NCBI RefSeq assembly: GCF_001411555.2
Contig: NC_049905.1
Coordinates: 22,062,097 to 22,126,096, forward strand
Direction of reading: 5' to 3'
Length of the DNA stretch: 64,000 nt
Origin: Juglans regia
Lineage: Eukaryota > Streptophyta > Magnoliopsida > Fagales > Juglandaceae
The position numbers and the translations under genes are program-made. The notes below the pieces were generated by a model. That model made no database searches. It worked only from the letters and a program-made list of their open reading frames with translations, and was not told where the DNA came from. Shown piece by piece: positions 1-10,059 of this stretch. Each line of letters opens with the position of its first letter. Within the stretch, counting starts at the first letter, position 1.

Positions 1-1532
1 TTACTTTGGTGTGGGTCTTTTTCTTTGGAATTAAGCAAATGAAGGTATTATTAATATCAGAGATATTACCATTAGAATTTAGCACCTGCAATATAGCATC
101 ACTGACCTGTTTCCAATGAGTTGCCATTGTTTCTGGTAAAAAGCAGCAGGAAAGCCATCTGGGCCAGGAGAGCTGAGACCTTCCATCTGAAAAAGGGCCT
201 CTTCAATCTCTTGTTGGGTGTAATTTCTTGTAAGGTTGGCATTCATTGCTTCTGTGACTCGGGGCTCCATTGACTCCAAACAGGTTGACATGTTAACTGG
301 TGAGGAGGTGGAGAAAAGATCTTTGTAATAATTTTGGAAAAGGGAGCTAATTTCCTCAATGGAATTCACTTCCTGCCCATCTTCATTCACCAGCTTCTTA
401 ATCATGTTGACTTTCCTTCTGAGAGAGGCACATTGATGAAAGAACTTGGTGTTCCTGTCCCCCTCTCTTAGCCACCTCTGCTTAGCTCTCTGCTGCCAGT
501 TGATATTCTCTTCCTCTAACAACTTGTTTGTTTCCCTTTGGACCTGCTTGACTTGATCATTTAGATGGCCTTTGTTCTCTTGCTGGAGATCAGTCAGAAG
601 GGCCAAATTCTCTGTCAGCTGTAGATTTTGATTGCCCCATCTTTGTTTGCTCCACTGTAATAGCTTCTGTTTGCACTGGTTTAACCTTGCAGAGATAGCA
701 TTCAATTCAATTTCAAGTCCCTTGTGACTCATCCACGCTTCCTCCACCAGTTTTTGATAATCCTCCCTCACCACCCATTTTGCTTCAAATCTAAATGGCC
801 TTTCCTTCCTGTTCCTGCTGTTTAGTCTTCCCTCTATGGAAATCAGTAAAGGACAGTGATCAGAGCTCAATGATGGAAGGGTAAAAACTTTGGTATTTGA
901 AAAAGCCTCTTCCCAGGTAGCATTACACAAAGCTCTGTCCAACCTTTCTTTGGTAAAGGCTGCTCCATGTCTTCCATTAGTCCAAGTAAATTTGTTTCCT
1001 ATAGAGCCCATATCACACAGTTCACAGGCCTCAACAACTGCTCTAAAGGCCTCTATCTGCCCACTAGGTCTCAACGCCCCACCCCATTTCTTTGCATAGT
1101 TGAGTATTTCGTTAAAGTCTCCCATGCACAACCACCCTTTAGTGCTATCAGGTTTAATGGCTTGAAGCAGCCTCCAGCTGTCCTTCCTTTTCATGGTATT
1201 TGGGTTTCCATAAAACCCAGTAATCTTTACCATTCCTTTCCCTCCTCAGTACCCTTCACCATAAGAGAAATATGAAATTGGGTGAAAGTGTGCACTTCAG
1301 CTTCCATTTCATCTTTCCAAAGAAAGGCCAGGCCACCACTTCTTCCTCTACAGTCAATAATAAAACTATTCTCAAACTTCAGCCTCTTTTTAATATGTTC
1401 AATTTTAGCTCTCTTGCATTTTGTTTCCATAAGGAAAACAAAAGAGGGGGACTTTCTAAGCACCATGTGGTGCAGATCATGAACTGTCTGGGGGTTCCCA
1501 AGCCCCCGACAGTTCCAGCTGAGGCACTTCAT
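1..1532 (-). pseudogene. LINE ORF2: endonuclease and start of reverse transcriptase, one frameshift, partial
   Basis: Begins with MKCLSWNCRGLGN, the hallmark start of the apurinic-like endonuclease of plant L1 elements; METKCKR follows. Near 1230 a single-nucleotide frame change separates this from the next open stretch (1233 to 79), which continues in register with GFYGNP, the catalytic GDFNEIL, FTWTNGR, ERLDRALCN and the SSDHCPLL block of the endonuclease. After a coiled linker comes the start of the reverse transcriptase (LSSPGPDGFPAAFYQKQW). The frame stops around 79 and the remaining polymerase lies outside the window. The one frame change would already block full translation. Confidence 0.82.
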
Positions 1533-1539
1533 TTGTGTT

Positions 1540-2978
1540 GGTGGGGCTGTTCCACAGCCACCACCATGTCAGAGGGAAGTGAAGCAAATTTGTCATCCTC
1601 AACTTTGATTTTCTTAGGATGATTTTGGTTTTCATTGATCACCAATTGAGTGCCGTCTCTTTTGTTGCCTGTTTGTGAGCCTGAGTTTGCCCCCACCCCC
1701 AAAGAGACCCTTTCCAAGCATATGTCTCGAGCCCTCCTTTTCCAGCTGGCAGTTTTCTTAGCCTGCTCAAGTACCTTTACTTGATTGGAGAAGAAATTGT
1801 CAAATTCTTAAATCTGGTTTACTAGGTCATACGATGCTCCAGTTCCCTTTTTTGATCTCTTTTTCAAACTAGTGTCATTTCTAGTTCCTTTTGCACCAGA
1901 GTTACCAGTGCTGAACACTAGTTCCACCACCCCCAACCTATCACATGTCTCCTCAGCTTTGTCTATACGTACACTGTCTGCCTTATTCAGCCTACCCATA
2001 CTCCCGTCTTCTAGTGCTAGGTTTGACTTTGACATTTCCCCAAATACCTGCTCTTGTCCCCCCCCCCCCTCCCAGCACCTTTTCCCTCGATAACCACAGC
2101 TACCTCGGCAGGTATCTGACCCCACTCCCTAAGATTTCCTTTTCCAATATTGTCCTCATCCCTGACCTCCTCTCTCTCCCTCCATGACCCTGACTTTGGC
2201 TGGAACTCCTGTGTTTTTTCCTCACCATACCTTTTGCATTGTAGTTCACTCTCCCTGACTTTTGGTGCTCTTAACCAGGCCCCATATTGAGCCTGGTTCT
2301 CTCCACCTTTGGTTACATGGCAGGAAAGATGAGAGTGTTTGATGATGCCACATTTGAAGCAAATGGATGGCAGCCTTTCATACTTGAAATACACCCATGT
2401 TTTCTTACTCCTCACTGTGATAAACATGCCCCTTAAGAGAGCCTTGGTTAAGTCGAGTTCCACTCTTATCCTCAAAAACTTGCCCCAGCCAATGCCTCTT
2501 TCATCAACATACACCTTTATTGCCCTCCCCAAGCTGTTTCCAATCTGGTAGCCAACATCTTGGTTCATGCAGTCGAATGGGAGGTTGAAAGCTTGAACCC
2601 AGAACTCTTCTCTGTTAAACTGAACTTCATTAATGGACATGGAACCATTGAAAGACTGAATACAAAGGAGCCATCTGTCAAAGGCCCACGGCCTGCCATT
2701 GGTCACTCTGTCCATGTCCTTTTTGCTATGAATTCAACCAAAAACTTATTAGTGCCAACCTCTGAGAATTGTAACCAGCTTTCACACTTCCAAACTTTCA
2801 ACATAGTGTTCTTGAAAGCTTCCCTATTAATGGTTTTTTCTGCTACAATCATAACCAACAAACATGAGTGGTTCAGTTTCCTTGTGTTCACTGGTGGGAT
2901 GTTTTTTAAAGCCATTCCTTCCTTCTCTTCCTCTGTAAGACGAAGTCTTTCCCATTGCTTAGATAGCTCTTCTTCCAT
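1540..2978 (-). pseudogene. LINE ORF1: DUF4283 / CCHC nucleic-acid-binding protein, frameshifted
   Basis: Encodes the RNA-binding, gag-like protein of a plant L1 element. The first segment (2978 to 2703) begins MEEELSKQWERLRLTEEE, the usual start of plant LINE ORF1 proteins, and carries the first part of a DUF4283 domain. The reading frame then changes near 2710; the second segment (2715 to 2017) finishes DUF4283 and ends in a zinc knuckle of the form C-x2-C-x4-H-x4-C (residues CFKCGIIKHSHLSC). Further short open pieces in other frames follow to about 1540, suggesting more indels in the low-complexity C-terminal tail, near a run of C bases at 2060. A functional protein is unlikely from this copy. 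Confidence 0.75.
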
Positions 2979-3060
2979 ACCTACACTCTTAGACTAGCAC
3001 AGGCTATCTGAAGACTCACTCTATAGTAGAGAGAAAACCTCACTCCGAAATGAGGACCGG

Positions 3061-4405
3061 TTAAGAGTATTTTAAAACTAGAGGAAAGAATTTTGAAAAA
3101 TAAATATCAATTTAATTAGGGATTGGAGAGACTATTATTTGAGGTTTTTATTTATAATAAAGTTCAAAATAAGTGAGTCACCAACTTGACATCATCACCC
3201 TTCCAATCAAAACCCGTGTCCATATTGCTGCCCAAGACCACCCTCTGTCCTGATTTCCAAAATTAACCGATCCCACCAAAGCCCTCAGAATATTATTTTC
3301 TCATAGCAAAAGATAGATCACACCATGAAAGATGCCACAAGTACTCCACACTCACTGCTGTTGCTGCTGCTGCTGCTCTACATGCTTCTTTGCCTGAGGC
3401 TCCCGTTTTATGGGGCTGGGCCCTCTTGAAGGCCTGGCTTCGGCTTCATCTCCGTTTGCCTCAGGTCGACTTCTTAGATCTGTTGCTACAATGATGGGAT
3501 TTGTTTATTTTGGTTTCCATCTTGGTTCTTTGATATGATGTTATTTTCATTTATTCTACGCCCTCTTTAATATCTGGTCTCCCTGTGACCACGTCTCTAG
3601 GAGTTGCATGGCTGGTCCATTTAGCATCGACAGCTCTCCTTACCCCAAAATGAACGGAAGATGCATCGTATGTGGATAGTTTTAGATGTGTCCAATAATT
3701 TCATTGTAATATTAGACTGGACCACCTTTGAAGAAGTAGAACATGATCCTAACCGTATATGATATATCCAGCGTAATTTTGGATCTATATGACCAAAGTG
3801 GAGCATTTTGAAGAGCTAATGAGTAATGAACAGGGGAAAAAAAAAACACCTCCATGTTTAGCAGTTCTTCATGGACATATGTAAACAAAACAAAAATAAA
3901 AAATAAAAAATGCCATATATATGAACTCCATTAACTATAAGATTTCGAGTCAAGTTTGACATTCGCCTTTTGTCGCTAGGGAAGAGTTCATAGGTGGCCA
4001 AATCACCGAGTCTACACGCATCCCTATTGTGAGTATTTAGTGAGTTAAGATTCAGATATGAGTTAAGATAGTTTGTAAATAGTAATGAGATTTGTGAGTT
4101 AAAATTTGAGAATAGTAGTGAAATGAGTCACCTCTCAATCCAAACTGGCCCTAAGTTTATTTTGTCCTATCAACTCAAATCAGTATCAAAGTAACGCTAG
4201 CTCAATCTGAGATCCAACAAGAAACTTAGGCATTAATGATGTAAGCCTATTATATATGTATATTGCAATGCGCCATATACAGGATGATTGCAGTTTAATA
4301 ACACTGATTATTCTACTACCAAAGTATGCAGATTTTGCCTTGAGTGTAAGAAAGATTTTTTGAGCCAATATTTCCTAGATGTTATCTCCATATTACAATA
4401 TGTAT
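3061..4405. other. Intergenic, gene-poor, with a MITE-like stretch
   Basis: No convincing gene apart from the exon-like fragment noted separately. About 4041-4155 contains GAGTTAAGAT / AGTAATGAGATTTGTGAGT sequence typical of a repeated short element. The 61-codon open stretch near 3621-3806 has no recognisable domain. Confidence 0.5.
3352..3480 (-). other. Possible last exon or exon relic with polyglutamine tail
   Basis: On the minus strand an acceptor-like GCAACAG at about 3480 is followed by an open stretch of about 42 codons ending in TGA at 3352-3354. It reads DLRSRPEANGDEAEARP, then a basic proline-rich stretch, and ends in seven glutamines coded by a CAG/CAA run. Composition looks like a genuine protein C-terminus rather than repeat sequence, but I do not recognise the family and cannot find partner exons between 3500 and 4400. 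It could be a relic of a gene disrupted by the flanking LINE, or chance. Confidence 0.2.
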
Positions 4406-4631
4406 TGTTAAGAAATCAACTCAAGAAATCAACTCTGTATATATGAAAACTGTGTAATTACAATGTAAGAGCGTATGGAAATAAATAGATACATGTTAGG
4501 CTTTCTATGGTAACTATGAAAAGGGAAAGAATTACAATTAAAAACTAATTTCCTAAATAATTACAATAAAATGACCAAATCCCTAATATCAAGAAATTGC
4601 TAAGTTTATGGGATTTGTGATTCTGTCAATA
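4406..4631 (-). repeat. 3' LTR of the Copia element (226 bp)
   Basis: Direct repeat of 8784-8996. It carries a 13-bp tandem duplication (AAGAAATCAACTC at 4410-4422 and 4423-4435) absent from the other LTR. In element orientation the LTR begins TATTGACAG, directly after the purine tract, and ends CTTAACA. The boundary that gives a 5-bp target duplication and abuts the purine tract starts with TA instead of the usual TG. Confidence 0.9.
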
Positions 4632-4643
4632 CTCCCCCTCAAG
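4632..4643 (-). other. Copia polypurine tract
   Basis: On the minus strand TTGAGGGGGAG directly precedes the 3' LTR. It is the priming site for plus-strand DNA synthesis and fixes the LTR's first base. Confidence 0.85.
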
Positions 4644-7600
4644 TTGGTGCATGGAGATCCGTAATGCCCAACTTGCGGAGAAAGTGGTGAAAAAGTTCCT
4701 GTCCCAAAGCTTTGGTGAAGATGTCTGCAAGTTGCTCATGAGAAGAGGTGTGAACGGCTGTAAGGAAGCCTGCCCGAATTTTATCACGGACAATGTGGCA
4801 ATCAATCTCAATGTGTTTGGTGCGTTCGTGAAAAACAGGGTTGTGAGCAATGTGTAGAGCAGATTGATTGTCACAATAAAGACTAATAGGTTCAGCATGA
4901 GAGACACCAAGATCTGTGAGGAGCTGTTTGAGCCAGGTGAGTTCGCAAGTAGTGACTGCCATGGCGCGGTATTCGGCTTCAGCAGAGGAACGTGCCACTG
5001 TCGTCTGTTTTTTTGTCCGCCAAGAAATGGGACTGGTGCCGAGCTGAATGAAAAAACCTGTGGTGGATCTTCGAGTGGTAGGACAGCTGGCCCAATCTGA
5101 GTCTGTGTAAGCGGTAACATGTAAGTTGCTAGATGATGAGAAAAAAATGCCTTGACCGGGACTGCCTTTGAGATAACGAAGAACGCGGATGGCAGCTTGC
5201 ATGTGTGGATCTCGAGGAGCATGCATGAACTGGCTGAGAATATTCACTGCAAAAACAATATCAGGACGTGTTATAGTTAGATAAATAAGACGTCCAACCA
5301 GTCGTCGATAGACACTAGGGTCGGTGAGAAGAGAGCCATCACAATCTGTGAGCTTCAAATTTTGTTCCATGGGAAAGTGAGCAGTTCGGGCACCAAGTTG
5401 ACCACTATCAGTCAAGATATCAAGTGTGTACTTGCGTTGGTTGAGAAAGATGCCTTTCTGAGAGCGAGCAACTTCAAGACCAAGGAAATATTTGAGGGAG
5501 CCGAGATCCTTTGTTTTGAAGTTTTTAGAGAGAAGGCTTTTGAAAACATCAATCTGAGAAGTGTCATTGCCAGCAACTAAGATGTCGTCAACATAAACGA
5601 GGACAATAGTGATGCTGGCGTGAGTGATAAGGGTGAATAAATAGTGGTATGCCTGAGATTGAATGAAACCTACATCAAGAAGCACAGTTGTTAGTTTAAA
5701 AAACCAGTTGCGAGAGGCTTGTTTGAGGCCGTATAGAGATTTCCGAAGCCGACACACACGAGTCTCCCCCTTAGGGCAGTATCCAAGTGGAGGGGTCATA
5801 TAGACTTCTTCATCAAGATCGCCATGTAGAAAAGCATTGTGAACATCAAGTTGTTGGATGACCCAATTTTTTGTAGCAGCGACGGCCAGTAAGCAACGGA
5901 CAGTGGTCATTTTAGCAACTGGAGCAAATGTTTCATGGTAGTCAAGGCCTTCAACTTGAGTGTAACATTTAGCAACTAGTCTAGCTTTGTACCTCTCAAC
6001 GGATCCATCAGCTTTGAGTTTAGTTTTGAAAACCCATTTACAGCCAATGGATTTCTTACCAGAAGGAAGGTGTTCAAGGGTCCAAGTGGCATTATCCTCT
6101 AAGGCTCGGATTTCAGCAGCCATGGCCTCACGCCAATGAGAATGGCGAATGGCAGTGGAGTAACAAGAAGGGTCAACAGATGTGGTGAGAGCAGTTATAA
6201 AGGTAAGATGAGAGGGAGAAAAACGAGAATAGGAAAGAAAAGCAGATAAAGGATAAGCAGTACCTGAAACTGATGCAGCGGATGAGGATACAGTGGACTC
6301 CATGTGTATGGTCGGACAGATGTAATCCTGAAGGTATGCAGGGCGAGTGGTGGTGCGTCTAGGACGAATATAGGGAGGAGGTGGTGGTGGTGGGGGTGGG
6401 TCGGGAATGAAAGTAGAGGAGGTAGGAGAAGCTATAGGTTCGGGAACAGGGAGAGGAATGATGGGTAGGGATGGATCGGGAGGGGAATAAGTGGTTTGAA
6501 AAGGAAAAATTTGTTCGTGAAAAGTAACATCACGAGAATAAAAGATAACTTGAGTGTCCAAGTTGTAAAGCTTGTAAGCTTTATGATGACCGGGATACCC
6601 AAGAAAGACGCATTTTGAGGCACGAGGTGAGAATTTATCACGGGAAGCATGGAGGGTTTGAGCATAACAAAGACATCCAAATATGCGTAAATGAGCGTAA
6701 TTTGGTGATGTATTGAAGAGAAGTTCAAAAGGGGATTTATTTTGAAGAGTACGACTCGGGGTGCGGTTAATGAAATAAGCAGCGGTGAGAATACATTCAC
6801 CCCAAAATTTTAAGGGTAAATGTGCTTGAAATCGAAGACTACGAGCGACATTTAGAATGTGCCGGTGTTTGCGCTCCGCAACACCATTTTGTTGCGGAGT
6901 TTCAACGCAGGTACGTTCATGAATGATCCCGTGGTCATGAAGATAATTTTGAAATTTGTGGGATAGAAATTCTTGTCCATTATCAGTTCTTATAATTTTA
7001 ATCATGGTGTGGAACTGATTTTGGATAAGTGCAAAAAAATGTATGAGATGAGTATAGGTTTCAGATTTATGTCGCATGAGATAAATCCATGTAGAGCGAG
7101 AAAAATCATCAACAATTGTAAGAAAATAATGGGCACCGCAGATAGAAGAAGTATGGTAACCACCCCATATATCACAAAAAATACGATTAAAAGCAAAAGT
7201 ACTTTTATTGGCATTTAATGGAAAAGGAAGACCCGTATGTTTCGACCGAGCACAAACATCACAATCAGAAATAATACACGGATTATTATTAAAAAGAGTG
7301 GGAATATTTAAACGAGAGGGATGACCTAGGCGTTGGTGCCATAGGATCTTATTAGCAAGAGTCTGAGTAGAAAAAGCTGTGACGGGTTGAGGCCGATACA
7401 CATAAAGCCCATTGCAAAATTCACCCGCTCCAATCAGCTTCATCGACTGTGGGTCCTGAAAAAAACAATGAGTAGAGGAAAAAATGACAGAACAATTATT
7501 ATTAGTAGTGAGTTGGGGTACAGAAAGTAAATTAAAATTAAAAGAAGGGACAAAGTAGACATTAGACAATAAGAGAGAATCGGCCAATTGAATGGTGCCG

Positions 7601-8736
7601 ATCCCTTCAATAGGAAGATGAAGACCAGTGGGTAAGCAAACATTCGGAGCATGCGAAGGAGAAGAAAGTGCAGTGAAGAGGGTCCGATCATGGCACATGT
7701 GGTGGCTGGCTCCACTATCAATAACCCATGTTCGGCCTTGAGCAGAGGAGAGAGAGTCAGAAACGTTACCCACGAAATTGGCATTCGGGATAGAGGGGCT
7801 GAGTAAATCCATGAGCTTTTGGTACATATCGGGAGTGAGACTGAGCGTTGGTGGGTTCGCGGTGGAGGATGACGCCTGGTGAGCCATCGGCAGTGGAATG
7901 GGAGGCGGTTTGCCGAGAAGGGAGGGTTGCGATTTCGTGCGGGGCTCACGGCCTGGAGGATACCCAATGAGACGCCAGCATCGGTCACGCGTGTGTCCAT
8001 TTCGGCCGCATTCCGAGCATTTGAGTGGTGGTTTGTGAGAGCCACTGGAGTGAACGGCAAAGCTATGGAGCTCAGACGGAGGGTTGCGAAGTTGAAGGAG
8101 CCGCTGTTGTTCCTCCTGAAACAGAATAGAGAAAATTTTTGTGATGGGGGGAAGGGGTTCCAGTGCCAAAATCTGGGTTCTCAGTTGAGAGAATGAATCA
8201 TTGAGGCCAAGTAAAAATTGGTAAACACGTTCATCCTCTGCTTGTTGTTGAAATTCTTTCAGATCACTGCATTTTTGGAGATGACTGAGTTCATCCCAGA
8301 GTTGTTTGATTTGGTTGTAGTATTCATGAATGGATGTGGTATTTTGGTGTAGGGAAGATAACTCTCGTTTGAGGTGGTAGACCCGTGCGTTATTCCCATG
8401 GCAGAAACGAGATTGAAGATCAAGCCACACCTCACGAGGGTCAGTATGAAATTCAAGAGAGTTTGCGATGGAGGGACTGATGGAGTTAAGAAGCCAGGTA
8501 AGAACCATGTCTTTGGTTTGATTCCATTGAGTATAGTTGGGAGAATCTGTGTCGGGTGGGGAAAGAGAACCATCAACAAAACTGAGTTTGTTTTTGGCGT
8601 TGAGTGCACGGGTCATGGCTTTTTGCCATTTAGGGTAGTTGTCTCCAGTAAGGATGCCAGAGACTAGAATGAGGCTAGGGGAATCAGATGGGTGAAGGAG
8701 ATAAGGAGAAGGAGGAGGGTTGGAGGAAGTGGCCAT
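4639..8736 (-). CDS. Copia gag-pol polyprotein, intact
   Basis: A single uninterrupted frame of 1365 codons holding every domain needed for retrotransposition. In order: Gag (UBN2 / retrotrans_gag type, about residues 20-220); a zinc knuckle CSECGRNGHTRDRCW (C-x2-C-x4-H-x4-C, about residue 240); aspartic protease with DSGASHHMC (about 340); GAG-pre-integrase HQRLGHPS; integrase core with IVDDFSRSTWIYLM, RTDNGQEF and TPQQNGVAERKHR; a long proline-rich hinge; reverse transcriptase with YVDDILVAGND; and RNase H with TDSDWA, SSAEAEYRA and YCDNQSALH. No catalytic residue is visibly missing. The start is the first ATG inside the leader. Domain order (integrase before reverse transcriptase) makes it Copia and not Gypsy. 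Confidence 0.95.
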   Translation of the reverse strand: MATSSNPPPSPYLLHPSDSPSLILVSGILTGDNYPKWQKAMTRALNAKNKLSFVDGSLSPPDTDSPNYTQWNQTKDMVLTWLLNSISPSIANSLEFHTDPREVWLDLQSRFCHGNNARVYHLKRELSSLHQNTTSIHEYYNQIKQLWDELSHLQKCSDLKEFQQQAEDERVYQFLLGLNDSFSQLRTQILALEPLPPITKIFSILFQEEQQRLLQLRNPPSELHSFAVHSSGSHKPPLKCSECGRNGHTRDRCWRLIGYPPGREPRTKSQPSLLGKPPPIPLPMAHQASSSTANPPTLSLTPDMYQKLMDLLSPSIPNANFVGNVSDSLSSAQGRTWVIDSGASHHMCHDRTLFTALSSPSHAPNVCLPTGLHLPIEGIGTIQLADSLLLSNVYFVPSFNFNLLSVPQLTTNNNCSVIFSSTHCFFQDPQSMKLIGAGEFCNGLYVYRPQPVTAFSTQTLANKILWHQRLGHPSRLNIPTLFNNNPCIISDCDVCARSKHTGLPFPLNANKSTFAFNRIFCDIWGGYHTSSICGAHYFLTIVDDFSRSTWIYLMRHKSETYTHLIHFFALIQNQFHTMIKIIRTDNGQEFLSHKFQNYLHDHGIIHERTCVETPQQNGVAERKHRHILNVARSLRFQAHLPLKFWGECILTAAYFINRTPSRTLQNKSPFELLFNTSPNYAHLRIFGCLCYAQTLHASRDKFSPRASKCVFLGYPGHHKAYKLYNLDTQVIFYSRDVTFHEQIFPFQTTYSPPDPSLPIIPLPVPEPIASPTSSTFIPDPPPPPPPPPYIRPRRTTTRPAYLQDYICPTIHMESTVSSSAASVSGTAYPLSAFLSYSRFSPSHLTFITALTTSVDPSCYSTAIRHSHWREAMAAEIRALEDNATWTLEHLPSGKKSIGCKWVFKTKLKADGSVERYKARLVAKCYTQVEGLDYHETFAPVAKMTTVRCLLAVAATKNWVIQQLDVHNAFLHGDLDEEVYMTPPLGYCPKGETRVCRLRKSLYGLKQASRNWFFKLTTVLLDVGFIQSQAYHYLFTLITHASITIVLVYVDDILVAGNDTSQIDVFKSLLSKNFKTKDLGSLKYFLGLEVARSQKGIFLNQRKYTLDILTDSGQLGARTAHFPMEQNLKLTDCDGSLLTDPSVYRRLVGRLIYLTITRPDIVFAVNILSQFMHAPRDPHMQAAIRVLRYLKGSPGQGIFFSSSSNLHVTAYTDSDWASCPTTRRSTTGFFIQLGTSPISWRTKKQTTVARSSAEAEYRAMAVTTCELTWLKQLLTDLGVSHAEPISLYCDNQSALHIAHNPVFHERTKHIEIDCHIVRDKIRAGFLTAVHTSSHEQLADIFTKALGQELFHHFLRKLGITDLHAPT

Positions 8737-8770
8737 GGAAGGCGTTGGGTGAAAAGATTAGGAACGTTGT

Positions 8771-8783
8771 TTGGCTGATACCA
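8771..8783 (-). other. Copia primer-binding site
   Basis: Read on the minus strand, TGGTATCAGCCAA immediately follows the 5' LTR. The first nine bases match the 3' end of plant initiator tRNA-Met, the usual primer for Copia reverse transcription. Confidence 0.85.
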
Positions 8784-8996
8784 TGTTAAGAAATCAACTC
8801 TGTATATATGAAAACTGTGTAATTACAATGTAAGAGCGTATGGAAATAAATAGATACATGTTAGGCTTTCTATGGTAACTATGAAAAGGGAAAGAATTAC
8901 AATTAAAAACTAATTTCCTAAATAATTACAATAAAATGACCAAATCCCTAATATCAAGAAATTGCTAAGTTTATGGGATTTGTGATTCTGTCAATA
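8784..8996 (-). repeat. 5' LTR of the Copia element (213 bp)
   Basis: Matches 4406-4631 apparently base for base, except that it lacks the 13-bp duplication. As the 5' LTR it should carry the element's promoter, firing on the minus strand away from the lipid transfer protein gene. Its outer edge is about 210 bp from that gene's TATA box. Confidence 0.9.
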
Positions 8997-9206
8997 TGTA
9001 TATTTATCTATGTGAATTTTGAGCAGTATTAAATGCTCAATAAATATTATAGAACCCACTTCATGTTTTATCGTTCTCCCAACATTAAAATTTCAGATAA
9101 AGACGAGGCATGGAAGTTTGAGGACAAGTCATCACCTTAGTGGGACTATAATAATTAGCACCACCCACTACTTATCATTCCAACTATTACTTTCATCGCC
9201 ATATTC

Positions 9207-9212
9207 TATAAA
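9207..9212 (+). promoter_or_regulatory. TATA box of the lipid transfer protein gene
   Basis: TATAAA in TTCTATAAAGC lies about 75 bp upstream of the ATG at 9287. This is a normal distance for a plant gene with a short 5' leader. Confidence 0.6.
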
Positions 9213-9286
9213 GCTACAACCAAAGCACAAAAGCCATATAGCATCGACTGTGATCTTCTTGTCTCCACCTCTTTCTTCACATCAAT

Positions 9287-10059
9287 ATGAGCTCCAAAAA
9301 CTCAAATTTGGCAATCTCATACACTTTGGTGTTGCTGCTTGTTGGCTTTGCAAGCTCAGACTTGGATCAAGACAGAGCAGAATGTGCAGATCAGCTAGTC
9401 GGACTCGCCACGTGTCTTCCTTACGTCGGTGGTGATGCCAAAGCTCCAACCCTAGACTGTTGCACTGGCCTAAAGCAAGTCATTGAGAAGAGCAAGAAAT
9501 GCCTGTGTGTCCTAATCAAGGACAGAGATGATCCCAATCTTGGCCTCAAGATAAACATAACGCTTGCACTAGCCCTCCCAACTCTCTGTCATTCACCCAC
9601 TAACATATCTGAGTGTGTTAGTAAGTATTCATAAACACACACACATACATGTGCATATTTTCTCAAACTCCAAGTTGGTTACAGTTTTGTTGATGTAACT
9701 CAGCTCTTCTGCATTTGGCACCTAATTCAACGGAGGCTAAAATATTTGAGGGACACTTGAACAGCACCGAAGGGAACACTACAACAACGGTTGGCAGCGG
9801 TAATCAATTGAGTTCTTGTCTATAATTTTGATTCTTTTTGTTTTCTTTTTGTTTGATCTGTTTTGTTTTGTTTTGTTTTGTTTTGTTTTGTTTTTGGATG
9901 ATCTAAGTTAAAGGGAACTCCACCAGCAATGCATCAAGTAGCGGTGGGTTGGGAAAGAGGAGGTTGGGATGGAGCAAAGATGGTTTGTGGGATTTTACTA
10001 TGTATTTTCACATCTTACCCACTTTCTCATATTTTGTAGTATTTTACGGCCCTCCGTAA
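9287..10059 (+). CDS. GPI-anchored non-specific lipid transfer protein, three exons
   Basis: Predicted 191-aa secreted protein of the LTPG / YLS3 group, which carry lipids for cuticle and cell-surface layers. Exons 9287-9620, 9704-9799 and 9914-10059; the first donor is a consensus GTAAGTAT and phases match (1, 1). Residues 1-25 form a signal peptide. The eight-cysteine fold is complete: AEC, ATC, a CC pair, CLC, TLC and SEC, with CxC as the fifth and sixth. The later exons add a Ser/Thr/Asn-rich linker with N-glycosylation sites and a C-terminal hydrophobic stretch ending VVFYGPP, fitting a GPI signal. The second intron contains a (TTTTG)n run. Without splicing exon 1 would read only 115 codons. 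The third acceptor (AAG/G) is weaker than the others, so the tail is less certain than the cysteine domain. Confidence 0.8.
9861..9892 (+). repeat. (TTTTG)n microsatellite
   Basis: About six copies of TTTTG in the second intron of the lipid transfer protein gene. Likely variable in length between individuals. Confidence 0.9.

Larger units (their letters stand above)
1..3060 (-). mobile_element. L1-type LINE retrotransposon, truncated by the window edge
   Basis: A non-LTR retrotransposon read on the minus strand, with its 5' end near 3060 and its 3' half beyond the left edge. In order it holds ORF1 (DUF4283-like domain and CCHC knuckle, about 2978 to 1540) and ORF2 (endonuclease at 1532 to about 830, then the start of the reverse transcriptase at about 200). 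Reading is broken by frame changes near 2710 and 1230 but is otherwise open for long stretches, so the copy is fairly young. The catalytic half of the reverse transcriptase, zinc finger and RNase H would lie outside the window. Family assignment rests on domain order and motifs; the exact 5' boundary is approximate because I could not find a flanking duplication. Confidence 0.85.
4406..8996 (-). mobile_element. Full-length, very young Ty1/Copia LTR retrotransposon
   Basis: A complete element in minus orientation: 5' LTR 8784-8996, primer-binding site, an intact gag-pol frame, polypurine tract and 3' LTR 4406-4631. Flanking bases match: TGTAT at 4401-4405 and at 8997-9001, a 5-bp target-site duplication as expected for Copia. 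Reading the two LTRs side by side I see no substitutions; the only difference is a 13-bp tandem duplication in the 4406 copy. Since LTRs are identical at insertion, this is a recent event. The element lies head-to-head with the lipid transfer protein gene, whose start codon is 290 bp from the LTR. Confidence 0.95.

Noticed and set aside
7440..8609. Open frames of 70-206 codons within the Copia region on either strand
   Set aside because: They overlap the gag-pol frame, which has all expected domains; the others have none.
9019..9435. 138-codon open frame overlapping the lipid transfer protein
   Set aside because: Out-of-frame shadow; the other frame has the signal peptide and the eight cysteines.
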